A stretch of 64,000 nt of DNA from Brevibacillus brevis (GTDB lineage Bacteria; Bacillota; Bacilli; Brevibacillales; Brevibacillaceae): positions 560,001 through 624,000 of the forward strand of contig NZ_CP041767.1 in the NCBI RefSeq assembly GCF_022026395.1, read 5' to 3'. The position numbers and the translations under genes were made by a program. Each line of letters starts with the position of its first letter. Position 1 is the first letter of the stretch. The notes beneath the pieces were generated by a model that did not search any database, was not told the origin of the DNA, and saw only the letters and a list, made by a program, of their open reading frames with translations. Of the stretch, positions 25,366 to 33,862 are shown piece by piece.

Positions 25366-25842
25366 ATGGAGGAAACTTTCCGAAGATCACTTTATCCTGA
25401 ATTAGATGACATCGACTACGGGATCATTCGAGCCTTGCAAGGAAATGCGCGCTTACCGTTTACTCAGATTGCGAAGGACCTCGGGGTTACAGAAAAGACG
25501 ATCCGCATGCGCGTTCAGCAATTACAGGACGAAGGTGCCCTGAGTCTGGTCGGTATTGTTAATCCAGTCAAAGCAGGGTTTCACGTACAGGCGATGATTC
25601 AAGTGGCTGTGGATGCGGAAAAGCTGGACGATGTGGTTGCTGCGTTAACGGAAACCGTAGAGATCAGGCTCATCGTACTTACTTCTGGTGAATATCAGCT
25701 TTTCACACAGATTCTCGTAACAAGCAATGAAGAATTATCCCAATTTTTGCTCAAAAAGCTTCACAAGATTCCGGGCATCTCCAAAACGAATGTGATTAAC
25801 GAATTGAAAATACTGAAGTCCAAGTACAACTTTATCCGTTAG
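25366..25842 (+). CDS. Lrp/AsnC-family transcriptional regulator
   Basis: A 158-residue regulator with an N-terminal winged helix-turn-helix (DIDYGIIRALQGNARLPFTQIAKDLGVTEKTIRMRV, about residues 14-50) and a C-terminal RAM ligand-binding domain (about 70-150). The ligand is usually an amino acid or related metabolite. AAAGGTG precedes the ATG. It lies 78 bases upstream of the chromate transporter pair in the same direction, so it may regulate them; the effector cannot be read from the sequence. Confidence 0.87.
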   Translation: MEETFRRSLYPELDDIDYGIIRALQGNARLPFTQIAKDLGVTEKTIRMRVQQLQDEGALSLVGIVNPVKAGFHVQAMIQVAVDAEKLDDVVAALTETVEIRLIVLTSGEYQLFTQILVTSNEELSQFLLKKLHKIPGISKTNVINELKILKSKYNFIR

Positions 25843-25920
25843 CAAGGCCAACTGGTATCCTGTCAATTGGTGCAATCGGGTGAACTTTTTTGCTAGCTAG
25901 GCAAGGACGGAGGTACAGCT

Positions 25921-26502
25921 ATGATTTACTGGCAATTATTTCTCGCTTTTTTCCGCATCGGAATCTTTGGATTTGGAGGAGGACCTACGATGGTTCCCCT
26001 CTTTTACACCGAATGTGTGAAAAAGTACAAATGGGTGACAGATGAGGACTTTTCCGACAATCTGGCGCTCGGCAACGCTCTTCCAGGGCCCATTGCGACC
26101 AAGCTGGCCGCATTTATCGGCTATCGGGTAAAAGGCTGGAAGGGTGCATTGGTGGCAAACATCGCAGTCGTGATGCCAATCGTGCTTGTGATGATCGGTT
26201 TGCTGCAAGTGATATATCAATGGAAGGATGCGCCGGGTGTATACGGCATGATCCAAGCAATCGGTCCGGTAATCGCAGTCATGACAGGCGTCCTTACTTG
26301 GGAATTCCTTTCAAAGGGGTGGAAGGGAGCATCCAGCAAAGCAGGTGTGAGTCTTTCCCTCGCCCTTTCACTCGTTGCGTTGCTCTTCCTTGATTGGCAT
26401 CCGGGCATTGTAGTAGGGATTGCGCTTGCCGTTTCATTTGCCTACTCTACTTGGTCTGTCCGCAAGCGCAAGGACAAGGACGGCAAGGAGGGAGTAGCAT
26501 GA
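25921..26502 (+). CDS. Chromate transporter, ChrA half-size subunit 1
   Basis: A 193-residue short-chain CHR-family membrane protein. The signature FRIGIFGFGGGPTMVPLF lies near residue 10, and NALPGPIATKLAAFIGYRV near 60; five or six hydrophobic segments follow, with a charged C-terminus. Short-chain CHR proteins work as pairs of opposite topology, normally exporting chromate. GGACGGAGG precedes the ATG, and the stop overlaps the next start (ATGA). Confidence 0.87.
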   Translation: MIYWQLFLAFFRIGIFGFGGGPTMVPLFYTECVKKYKWVTDEDFSDNLALGNALPGPIATKLAAFIGYRVKGWKGALVANIAVVMPIVLVMIGLLQVIYQWKDAPGVYGMIQAIGPVIAVMTGVLTWEFLSKGWKGASSKAGVSLSLALSLVALLFLDWHPGIVVGIALAVSFAYSTWSVRKRKDKDGKEGVA

Positions 26503-27029
26503 TCTACCTGCAATTATTTTGGGCCTTTTTCATCTCCAACATTTTGGGGTACGGGGGAGGACCACCGAGCATCCCTTTGATCCAAAATGAAGTGGTTGAC
26601 CATTACCAGTGGATGAGTGTACAGGAATTCGGAGAAGTGCTTGCGGTAGCAAATGCGCTGCCCAGCCCAATCGCGACCAAGCTCGCTGGATACATTGGCT
26701 ATCAGGTAGCGGGCGTACCGGGCGCAGTAGTCGCATTATTTGCAACGGTCGCTCCGACAGCGATCGCTATGGTCTTATTGATGGGTTTTATTAATTTATT
26801 CCGCAGTGCTCCACAAGTAAAAGCGATGACCCAATCGGTACGGCCAGTCGTTACTGTCTTGCTCGGAACGATGACGTATCAATTCCTGATGGGCGCAGTA
26901 GAGGGAATCGGCTGGATGCAAACAGGGATTTTGACAGTGGCCTCTTACCTTCTGCTCGAAACATGGAAGGTCCATCCCGCTTTTGTCATCGTGGGAGCGA
27001 TGGCTTACGGGTTTGTTTTCATCGGCTAG
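26499..27029 (+). CDS. Chromate transporter, ChrA half-size subunit 2
   Basis: A 176-residue partner of the preceding protein, with the matching signatures ISNILGYGGGPPSIPLI near residue 12 and NALPSPIATKLAGYIGYQV near 55. The start at 26499 overlaps the previous stop and uses GGAGGG. The two half-size genes are the usual Bacillus arrangement. Structured element E follows the stop codon closely. Confidence 0.87.
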   Translation: MIYLQLFWAFFISNILGYGGGPPSIPLIQNEVVDHYQWMSVQEFGEVLAVANALPSPIATKLAGYIGYQVAGVPGAVVALFATVAPTAIAMVLLMGFINLFRSAPQVKAMTQSVRPVVTVLLGTMTYQFLMGAVEGIGWMQTGILTVASYLLLETWKVHPAFVIVGAMAYGFVFIG

Positions 27030-27047
27030 GAAAGTTTACGTAAGCTG

Positions 27048-27268
27048 GTAAGAAGAAAAAGCACAGGGCTCGTAGACCTTGACAACGCCTACCCAGTCGG
27101 AACTTCTAAAAGGGGACCCGCTTGTCGAACACGTCTTCCCTGAGAAACCTCCGCCCGTAGGGTGGCTTTGGCTCGACGGTCCCCTTTTGGAAGTGGAGAC
27201 GGACAGTGAATCCCCCTTGCTGGCGTGTCAGAGTCGAAGAGAACTGTGCTTTTTCTTCTCCTCCACTA
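27048..27268 (-). repeat. Long-hairpin structured element E (family A/B/C/E), minus orientation
   Basis: The outer 16-bp perfect arms are 27051-27066 with 27244-27259. The inner 17-bp arms (one G-U) are 27102-27118 with 27178-27194, and a GTCGA/TCGAC helix lies inside. On the minus strand it begins TAGTGGAGGAGAAG and contains GGGGGATTCACTGTCC (complement at 27201-27216), as in A, B and C. It fills the gap between the chromate transporter and gamma-glutamyltransferase genes, and nothing else is visible there. Confidence 0.83.
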
Positions 27269-27352
27269 TGTTGACTCAAACCAAAAGGACGTTCCGTGCT
27301 TATCAATTGGTCTTTCTTATCGGCTAAACGAACGATTTAGGAGGCAAAAACC

Positions 27353-28963
27353 ATGGTTAATTACGACGCAATGGAATACCCATACGCATCGAAGCGTGTG
27401 ACGACTTTTGCCAAGAACGGCATGGTGGCGACCTCGCAGCCACTGGCGGCACAAGCTGGCCTCGATATATTGAAAAAGGGCGGAAATGCGGTGGATGCGG
27501 CGATTGCAACGGCTGCGTGCCTGACTGTAGTAGAACCGACCTCGAACGGCATCGGGGGAGACGCATTTGCCCTCGTGTGGATCAAAGACGAGCTGCATGG
27601 ACTGAATGCAAGCGGGCCTGCTCCACAAGGAATCTCCATCGAGATACTAAAAGCAAAAGGTCTGGAAGAAATGCCGACCTACGGCTGGACACCTGTCACG
27701 GTACCGGGCGCACCTGCTGCGTGGGCAGCTTTGTCCAAGCGTTTCGGACGCCTTCCGCTGACAGAGGTTTTGCAGCCAGCGATTGATTATGCGGAGAATG
27801 GCTATCCTGTATCGCCCACATTGTCGCATAATTGGAATGCCGCACACAAAAAGTTTTCCCAGCAATGCAAAGGGGAAGAGTTCGCGCAATGGTTCTCCAC
27901 CTTTACGCCAGATGGCAAAGTGCCAAAAGCGGGCGCCATCTGGAAGTCGCTGGGTCATGCGAAGACGCTGCGTCAAATCGCGGAAACAAATGCAGAGAGC
28001 TTCTATCGCGGAGAGCTAGCAGACAAGATCGACGCGTTCTCCCGTGAGTGCGGCGGCTATTTGCGCAAAGAAGACCTAGCTGCCTATGAGCCGGAATGGG
28101 TGAAGCCGATCGGAGTCAACTACCGTGGCTACGATGTGTGGGAGATACCGCCGAATGGGCAAGGGATGATCGGCCTGATGGCCCTGAACATTCTGAAGGG
28201 CTTTGATTTTGACGCAAAAGACACAACAGAAACGTATCACAAGCAAATCGAAGCGATGAAGCTGGCATTTGTGGATGGATTGAAATACATCACGGAAGAG
28301 AGCAAAATGAAAGTTTCCAAGGAAGCGCTGTTGTCAGAGGAATACGCTGCCACTCGCCGTGCACTGATTGGTCATGAAGCCTTGACGCCAGAGCCGGGTC
28401 AGCCGAAAACGAGCGGTACGGTCTATTTAGCGACTGCTGACGGTGAGGGCAACATGGTTTCCTTTATCCAAAGCAACTACATGGGCTTTGGTTCTGGGGT
28501 AGTTGTGCCGGGGACAGGGATCGCCATGCAAAACCGCGGTCATACCTTCTCGCTGGACCCTGCTCATGACAATTGCTTGGAGCCCGGCAAAAAAACGTTC
28601 CACACCATAATCCCGGGCTTCTTGACGAAGGATGGAAAAGCAGTGGGGCCATTCGGTGTAATGGGCGGCTTCATGCAGCCACAAGGACATGTGCAAGTGG
28701 TCATGAACACGATCGACTTCCAGCTGAATCCGCAAGCTTCACTCGATGCGCCGCGCTGGCAGTGGGTGGAAGGCAAAACAGTGGAGCTGGAGCGTCATTT
28801 CCCGGAGCATTTGGCACAAGCCTTGGAGCGCAGGGGCCATACGATCAAGTGGGCGCAGCTCGGCAATTACTTCGGACGTGGTCAAATCATTTGGCGTGAT
28901 GAAAATGGTGTGCTAAGCGGTGGTACGGATATGCGGGCAGATAGCAGTATTGCGGCTTGGTAA
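27353..28963 (+). CDS. Gamma-glutamyltransferase family protein (YwrD type)
   Basis: A 536-residue Ntn-hydrolase that transfers or hydrolyses gamma-glutamyl groups. There is no signal peptide, so a cytosolic role as in YwrD is likely. The probable autocleavage site precedes T356 in SGTVYLATAD, which aligns with the catalytic Thr of classic enzymes. The C-terminal small subunit contains GFGSGVVVPGTGIAMQNRG and GVMGGFMQPQGH, and the large subunit contains GGNAVDAAIATAACLTVVEP near residue 45. TAGGAGG lies nine bases before the ATG. The last codons are partly duplicated downstream at 29346. Confidence 0.88.
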   Translation: MVNYDAMEYPYASKRVTTFAKNGMVATSQPLAAQAGLDILKKGGNAVDAAIATAACLTVVEPTSNGIGGDAFALVWIKDELHGLNASGPAPQGISIEILKAKGLEEMPTYGWTPVTVPGAPAAWAALSKRFGRLPLTEVLQPAIDYAENGYPVSPTLSHNWNAAHKKFSQQCKGEEFAQWFSTFTPDGKVPKAGAIWKSLGHAKTLRQIAETNAESFYRGELADKIDAFSRECGGYLRKEDLAAYEPEWVKPIGVNYRGYDVWEIPPNGQGMIGLMALNILKGFDFDAKDTTETYHKQIEAMKLAFVDGLKYITEESKMKVSKEALLSEEYAATRRALIGHEALTPEPGQPKTSGTVYLATADGEGNMVSFIQSNYMGFGSGVVVPGTGIAMQNRGHTFSLDPAHDNCLEPGKKTFHTIIPGFLTKDGKAVGPFGVMGGFMQPQGHVQVVMNTIDFQLNPQASLDAPRWQWVEGKTVELERHFPEHLAQALERRGHTIKWAQLGNYFGRGQIIWRDENGVLSGGTDMRADSSIAAW

Positions 28964-28969
28964 GGAAAA
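28947..28969 (+). repeat. 23-bp direct repeat, copy 1 (3' end of the GGT gene)
   Basis: This segment covers the last codons and stop of the gamma-glutamyltransferase gene. It recurs at 29346-29368 with only two mismatches, bracketing the small membrane protein gene. Confidence 0.7.
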
Positions 28970-29003
28970 ATTCTGGGGCTGGACTAAGGAAAGGAGGGCT
29001 ACC

Positions 29004-29330
29004 ATGGAAACTTTACCTCCATGGGTGTGGTATGTTTATTATATATTTATTCTCATAACGATAATTAGTAGTATTGTGTATCTAATTCGAAAACGGCGTA
29101 CCCTTTTTTCGATGATCACTCTATTTTTTTCTATTTGCGGTCCAATTGTATTCTTTTTGCAGTCTTTGACGCGCGGTTCTGGTACAGAAATTGATAACCT
29201 GTTGTACGGCCTTAGCCAAGGGGAAATATGGGCATGGTTTGTGATCCTTGCTTTTATGGAAATAGTTGCGTGGTACCTCGCACTTGCTAAAGATTTTCTT
29301 GGTAAAAGGGAACAAAAGAACAATCCTTAG
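29004..29330 (+). CDS. Small membrane protein of unknown function
   Basis: A 108-residue protein with three hydrophobic segments, near residues 10-32, 40-58 and 72-92, and a Lys-rich C-terminus. The ATG at 29004 follows AAAGGAGGG. I recognise no family. The gene is more A+T-rich than its neighbours and lies between two near-identical 23-bp copies of the end of the upstream gene, which suggests insertion or local duplication. Confidence 0.7.
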   Translation: METLPPWVWYVYYIFILITIISSIVYLIRKRRTLFSMITLFFSICGPIVFFLQSLTRGSGTEIDNLLYGLSQGEIWAWFVILAFMEIVAWYLALAKDFLGKREQKNNP

Positions 29331-29345
29331 AACGTAAGGACAGTT

Positions 29346-29368
29346 GTATTACGGCTTGGTAGGGAAAA
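29346..29368 (+). repeat. 23-bp direct repeat, copy 2
   Basis: It matches 28947-28969 at 21 of 23 positions but is not part of any gene here. It begins 16 bases after the stop of the small membrane protein. Confidence 0.7.
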
Positions 29369-29393
29369 GAGAACCAAATAGTAGAGTGAGTTG

Positions 29394-29422
29394 GGCCGAA
29401 GCAGATGCTTCGGTCTTTTTAT
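29394..29422 (+). terminator. Terminator after the small membrane protein gene
   Basis: GGCCGAAGC pairs with GCTTCGGTC around a four-base loop and is followed by five T's. Confidence 0.88.
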
Positions 29423-29457
29423 TTGTGCCTGTTTTCTACTTTTGACGATATTCACCT

Positions 29458-29492
29458 GTTCAGAAGTTGTTTAGATGTTCCCGGTAGAATGT
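29458..29492 (+). repeat. Conserved upstream box of CheY-like gene 1
   Basis: This 35-base stretch is repeated at 30092-30126 with 30 matching positions. Each copy lies upstream of one of the two duplicated CheY-like genes, so it is part of the duplication and possibly a shared regulatory site. Confidence 0.55.
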
Positions 29493-29586
29493 AGAAAATG
29501 ATCAGATTACGTCGTTTCTGCGTATAGTAAACCCCTTTATGATAGTTCGAAAGTCGTGGTATAAAAGATGGGAGAAAACATTTTGA

Positions 29587-29958
29587 ATGAATAGCATTTT
29601 AATTGTTGATGATACAGCGTTTACGAGACTTGTGCTGCGTAACATGTTTGAGAAATTAGGTGTTGAGGTAGTTGCAGAAGCTGATTCAGGGGAGGAGGCT
29701 GTTAGAAATTATTGTTTGTATCGACCGTCACTCGTCATGATGGATATTACGATGCCGGGCATGAACGGTTTGGTTGCCTCCCGAAAAATCATGGAGCTGG
29801 ATAAGAATGCGAAGATCATTATATGCTCCGCAGTTACACGACGCGATACTGTCATCAAAGCGATCCAGGCAGGTGCGCGTGATTTTATCGCAAAACCCTT
29901 GCAGTTCGAGAGAATTGAATGGGCTGTGCAACATTTGCTGAAAACAGATTCCAGGTGA
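29587..29958 (+). CDS. CheY-like single-domain response regulator, copy 1
   Basis: A 123-residue receiver domain with no output domain. Acidic pocket D8-D9, phospho-acceptor D53 (MMDITMPGMNG) and a conserved Lys in FIAKPLQ are visible. GGGAGAA lies about ten bases before the ATG. It is nearly the same protein as the copy at 30275. No kinase is nearby, so the phosphate source and target are unknown. Its position ahead of the Pel operon suggests a link to biofilm or motility control; this is inference. Confidence 0.88.
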   Translation: MNSILIVDDTAFTRLVLRNMFEKLGVEVVAEADSGEEAVRNYCLYRPSLVMMDITMPGMNGLVASRKIMELDKNAKIIICSAVTRRDTVIKAIQAGARDFIAKPLQFERIEWAVQHLLKTDSR

Positions 29959-30274
29959 ATGCGATGGGGGATATGGAGCAGTTCCCGAGTTTGCAGTAGG
30001 TTCAGGGACAGCTTTTGATCAATGAGGCCAAGCAGTGAAGAACAGAGATAAGCTGCCGTATAGGTAACTGTCCCTGCTCTTCTTTTTCTCTTGTTCAGAA
30101 ATTGTTGAGATGATCCTAGTAGAATGGGGAAATCTGCGGATAGAGGGGCTTTGTGCCTATGAAAACGAAGAGTAAGAGGCAATAGTTTTGGTTGGTATTG
30201 GTAATGGGAATATATTACTATAATAAAATAGTCCGAAAGAGATAGATGGATAGGATGGGAGACAGCGTTTTTGG
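29959..30274 (+). other. Intergenic region with a hairpin and promoter-like signals
   Basis: CAGGGACAG (30003-30011) pairs with CTGTCCCTG (30068-30076) and is followed by a pyrimidine/T-rich run, a possible terminator of the first CheY-like gene. The repeated upstream box lies at 30092-30126. TATAAT at 30219-30224 is a perfect -10 box with no good -35 partner, 50 bases before the second CheY-like gene. No gene is visible. Confidence 0.5.
30092..30126 (+). repeat. Conserved upstream box of CheY-like gene 2
   Basis: It matches 29458-29492 at 30 of 35 positions; see that copy. Confidence 0.55.
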
Positions 30275-30694
30275 ATGAATAGCATTCTGATTGTTGATGA
30301 TACGGCGTTTACGAGACATGTGTTGCGCAACATATTTGAGACGTTAGGACTCCACGTCGTTGCGGAAGCTGCTTCGGGAGAGGAGGCTGTGAGAAATTAC
30401 TGCTTGTACAAACCATCACTCGTTACGATGGATATTACCATGCCCGGCATGAACGGTTTGACTGCTTCACGTAAAATCATGGAGTTGGACAAGGATGCCA
30501 AGATCATTATTTGCTCAGCAGTGTCTAGGCACGATACCGTCATAAAGGCGCTTCAGGCAGGTGCGCGGGATTTCATAGCGAAGCCACTGCAGCTGGAGCG
30601 CATCGAATGGGCTGTGCAAAAATTGCTGGGAACAGGGGTAGATGTTCGTCGTGGGGATAGACAGGTGAAACAAATAGCTGAGGTGTTAGTATGA
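30275..30694 (+). CDS. CheY-like single-domain response regulator, copy 2
   Basis: A 139-residue receiver-only protein, a close duplicate of the gene at 29587 over its first 120 residues. Differences are scattered and a short charged tail (about 125-139) is added. D8-D9, D53 and the FIAKPLQ lysine are conserved. The stop codon overlaps the ATG of the next gene (ATGA), making it the first gene of the Pel operon, which suggests a role in controlling polysaccharide production or in coupling it to chemosensory input. Confidence 0.88.
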   Translation: MNSILIVDDTAFTRHVLRNIFETLGLHVVAEAASGEEAVRNYCLYKPSLVTMDITMPGMNGLTASRKIMELDKDAKIIICSAVSRHDTVIKALQAGARDFIAKPLQLERIEWAVQKLLGTGVDVRRGDRQVKQIAEVLV

Positions 30695-32895
30695 AAGTTT
30701 TGATCACAGGTGGTTATGGGTTCATTGGTTCTTTTGTCGCGGAGAGATTTTATAAGGAAGGGTATAAAGTTTTCATCCTCGACAATCTCAGCTCAGGCAA
30801 TCAGAGGAACGTCACATTTCCGCATAAGGCATACGAGCTGGATGTAGCGGATAAAAAATGTGATGAAGTATTTAAAAGCAACAGGTTCGATGTCGTTATA
30901 CATTTAGCGGCCCAAGTCAGTGTTGCTGCATCCATGGAAGACCCTTTGCTGGATACGAATACGAACATTCTTGGACTCGTGAATATGCTGAAGCTATCGA
31001 GCAAATATGGCGTGTCCAAATTTATTTTTGCGTCATCAGCCGCCGTTTACGGCATGAGTGAAAATACACCGTTACACGAAGATTCAGCGTGTGATCCGGT
31101 GTCTGTTTATGGAATAAACAAGCACATCGGTGAAATGTATTGCCGCAAATGGACGGAAATGTACGGCTTGCGAACGGTAGCCTTTCGCCTGGCGAATGTG
31201 TATGGCCCCAGACAGAGTGCAGTAGGGGAAGGCGGCGTCATCTCTACTTTTTTAACTCAGATCAACCATGGAAAAGAAATTGTTTTGCACGGGGATGGCA
31301 GCCAAACGAGAGATTTTATTTATGTAGAGGATGTAGCTGACGCCATTTTTCGTTCCGTTACCACGGATGATACCAGTGTGATGAATTTGTCTACCAATCA
31401 GGAAAGCAGCATTAATGAGCTGATTGACATTCTTGGGGAGAACCAGCAGCTCCAGGGAATAGTGCGAAGGGAAAAACGCCCAGGAGACGTAGAAAAGTCG
31501 GTTTTGGACAATACGCGGGCAAAGAGAAGACTAGATTGGATCCCGATGTATACATTGGCGGAGGGGCTAGAAAAAACGGCGCAGTGGTATCAAGAGAGCA
31601 TCGCAGAGAAAGAACAAGAGCAAGAGAGCGAAGGGAAGAAAACGATCCTTTGGCTACGTTCATGGGATGCAAGGCCGTACATAGAGAACATTCTTGCGTT
31701 TCTTCTGGTGATTTTCGCCACAGTTGGAACGGTTAATAGCGGTGTCTTTGATCTCAAGCTGATTTACATCGTGTTGATTGGCGCCATTTACGGAACGAAG
31801 CAATCCCTCTTGTCTGTTATCCTGGCTTGTGGACTTTTTATCGGGGAAAGCCTGCATAACGGACGCGATGTCGTATCGCTTTTGTATGACGCAAATGTTC
31901 TGTTTCATATCGCTGTCTATTTTATTATCGGGATTGCTGTGGGCTATTCGATCGATAAACGCAACAGGGACGTACTGTCCAAGGAGCTGCAAAAGCAAGC
32001 CCTGGAAGACAAATATGATTTTTTAAAAGACATTTATAACGATGTCCTGATGGTAAAGCAAGAATTGCAGCAGCAGATCGTCAATTCGGAAGACAGCTTC
32101 GGGAAAATCTACAGCATCACCAAAGAGTTGGACAGCCTCGAGCCGGAGCGCGTATTGCAGAAATCGGTCAAGGTACTGGAAAGAATCATGAAGTCCGATG
32201 AGATCGCAATTTATACGATGAATCAAAATGGTTCCTTCTTGCGATTGATGGCCAAATCGAATAAAGCGGGTTTTGATCTGCCACGCTCGCTGAAAATGAG
32301 TGAGCATGCTTATCTTACTGAATTAATGACAATGAAGAAGATCATCGTGAATAAAGAGCTGCGTCACGACATGCCTCTTATGGCAGCCCCTATTTTTGAC
32401 AAGGGAAAAATGGTTGCCGTGGTCACATTGCAACAGCTCGGATTTGAAAATTTTACAATGTACACCCAAAACCTCTTCCAAGTCGCCGTTCAATTGATCT
32501 CATCCGCTTTGTCCCGTTCTCTCCGATACTTAAACTCCACACAAAAGGACCGCTACCTGGAAGATACCTCTATCCTGATTCCTGCTTATTTTTCAGCAAT
32601 GGTGAAGAACAAAAGGGATGCCAAACAACAGTTGAACACTGACTTTACCCTCCTGGCAGTGGATTCTGCGCAAATGGATCATCATACCCTTTCTACCTAT
32701 GTCGCCAGTTCTCTTCGCGAAGCAGATTATATGGGAATGGACGAAGCCGGAGATGTCTATATCATTCTCTCCAATTCCAACGAGCAAGAAGCCCGTATCG
32801 TGATTGATAGGCTTGGTAGACTCGGTATTGCATCGAGAATTGTGCAGGAAAAAGACCAGGATCGCTTCTGGCTGAAGGATGGCGCCTATGCTTAA
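30691..32895 (+). CDS. pelD: NDP-sugar epimerase fused to c-di-GMP receptor PelD
   Basis: A 734-residue fusion. Residues 1 to about 305 form an extended SDR epimerase of the UDP-glucose/UDP-GlcNAc 4-epimerase type, with GGYGFIG at 7-13 and the Y140-x3-K144 pair. Four membrane helices follow (about 330-420), then a GAF domain (about 450-590) and a degenerate GGDEF domain. The GGDEF motif itself is lost, but the RxxD inhibitory site is intact as R676-E-A-D679, so the protein should bind c-di-GMP as PelD does and switch on Pel synthesis. The epimerase would supply the UDP-GalNAc or similar precursor. The frame is continuous, with no sign of a frameshift. The start overlaps the preceding regulator gene. 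Confidence 0.87.
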   Translation: MKVLITGGYGFIGSFVAERFYKEGYKVFILDNLSSGNQRNVTFPHKAYELDVADKKCDEVFKSNRFDVVIHLAAQVSVAASMEDPLLDTNTNILGLVNMLKLSSKYGVSKFIFASSAAVYGMSENTPLHEDSACDPVSVYGINKHIGEMYCRKWTEMYGLRTVAFRLANVYGPRQSAVGEGGVISTFLTQINHGKEIVLHGDGSQTRDFIYVEDVADAIFRSVTTDDTSVMNLSTNQESSINELIDILGENQQLQGIVRREKRPGDVEKSVLDNTRAKRRLDWIPMYTLAEGLEKTAQWYQESIAEKEQEQESEGKKTILWLRSWDARPYIENILAFLLVIFATVGTVNSGVFDLKLIYIVLIGAIYGTKQSLLSVILACGLFIGESLHNGRDVVSLLYDANVLFHIAVYFIIGIAVGYSIDKRNRDVLSKELQKQALEDKYDFLKDIYNDVLMVKQELQQQIVNSEDSFGKIYSITKELDSLEPERVLQKSVKVLERIMKSDEIAIYTMNQNGSFLRLMAKSNKAGFDLPRSLKMSEHAYLTELMTMKKIIVNKELRHDMPLMAAPIFDKGKMVAVVTLQQLGFENFTMYTQNLFQVAVQLISSALSRSLRYLNSTQKDRYLEDTSILIPAYFSAMVKNKRDAKQQLNTDFTLLAVDSAQMDHHTLSTYVASSLREADYMGMDEAGDVYIILSNSNEQEARIVIDRLGRLGIASRIVQEKDQDRFWLKDGAYA

Positions 32896-33862
32896 TCTAG
32901 TCCTCCTCCATGTCTTGGTGTCTGTTGGTTACAGTTGGATACAAAGCCGGGGCAAGAACAGGCAGGTGCTTATTATGCGAATGCTTGTTGTTGGCTTTCT
33001 TCCCGTTTTTGGCCTCCTGTTATTGGGGATTACGGATACATTCAAACGAACATCGAAAAAGAATGTGAATGAACTGATGCTAGAGAGCGATTTGCTGAAA
33101 CTAGCTGAGGGATCGAATATTTTCCGAAGAGCGGACATGGAAAAGGAAATGAACATCGTACCGGTTGAGGACATTTTGTTTTTGAACGACACTGGCACAC
33201 GCCGAAAGATGCTGATCGATGTCTTGAAAGAGCAGACCATTTGGCAGATCGGTACATTGGAGACAGCCTTGCAAAACGAGGATTCGGAAACGGTTCACTA
33301 CGCGGCAGCCGCTCTAACGGAAATGCAGCGCAACCTTCAGCTCCAACTGCAGGATTTATCAGTGAAATACGAGGAGAACAAGCAGGATCTTGGAGTTTTA
33401 CGCGCCTACGCAGATGTATTGAAGAAGTATCTGGACAGTTCACTCATTGATCAACGCACTTATGTGAAATACAGCTACACGTATTCATTTGTTCTCGAAT
33501 CATTATTGGACATTTATCAGGAAGAAGAAAGCTATTTTGTGGACAAGATCAATTGCGAGCTGATGAACCAGTCCTATGAATCAGCCGCACAATACTGTCA
33601 ATTGTTTCATGAGTATCATCCGGAAAGCGAGCAGCCATATGTCATGTCGCTAAAGCGCTTCTTTACGATCAGAGACTACGCGGGGTTTGTGGCTGAAATG
33701 AATCGGTTAAAAAGTTCGTCGGTTAAAATATCCCACGCCACGCTGATGATGATCCGCTACTGGAGCACTTTGGAGGATGTTGAGCAAGACAGCACATGGG
33801 GGGAAGTCGCTGCTGCACAGGAAACAGGTCCGAATTTGACAGAGATGAGCGATACAAAATGA
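32888..33862 (+). CDS. pelE: PelE-like membrane protein
   Basis: A 324-residue protein with two N-terminal membrane helices (about 1-18 and 27-47) followed by an alpha-helical, TPR-like cytoplasmic part. Position directly after PelD and this topology match PelE of Gram-positive Pel clusters, which partners PelD in the synthase complex. The ATG at 32888 has GAAGGA eight bases upstream and overlaps the end of pelD; an in-frame ATG at 32879 lies on the ribosome site itself. Sequence similarity alone is weak, so the assignment depends on context. Confidence 0.72.
   Translation: MLNLVLLHVLVSVGYSWIQSRGKNRQVLIMRMLVVGFLPVFGLLLLGITDTFKRTSKKNVNELMLESDLLKLAEGSNIFRRADMEKEMNIVPVEDILFLNDTGTRRKMLIDVLKEQTIWQIGTLETALQNEDSETVHYAAAALTEMQRNLQLQLQDLSVKYEENKQDLGVLRAYADVLKKYLDSSLIDQRTYVKYSYTYSFVLESLLDIYQEEESYFVDKINCELMNQSYESAAQYCQLFHEYHPESEQPYVMSLKRFFTIRDYAGFVAEMNRLKSSSVKISHATLMMIRYWSTLEDVEQDSTWGEVAAAQETGPNLTEMSDTK

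Noticed and set aside
32879..32887. Earlier ATG for pelE at 32879
   Set aside because: That ATG overlaps the ribosome site GAAGGA; the ATG at 32888 has correct spacing.
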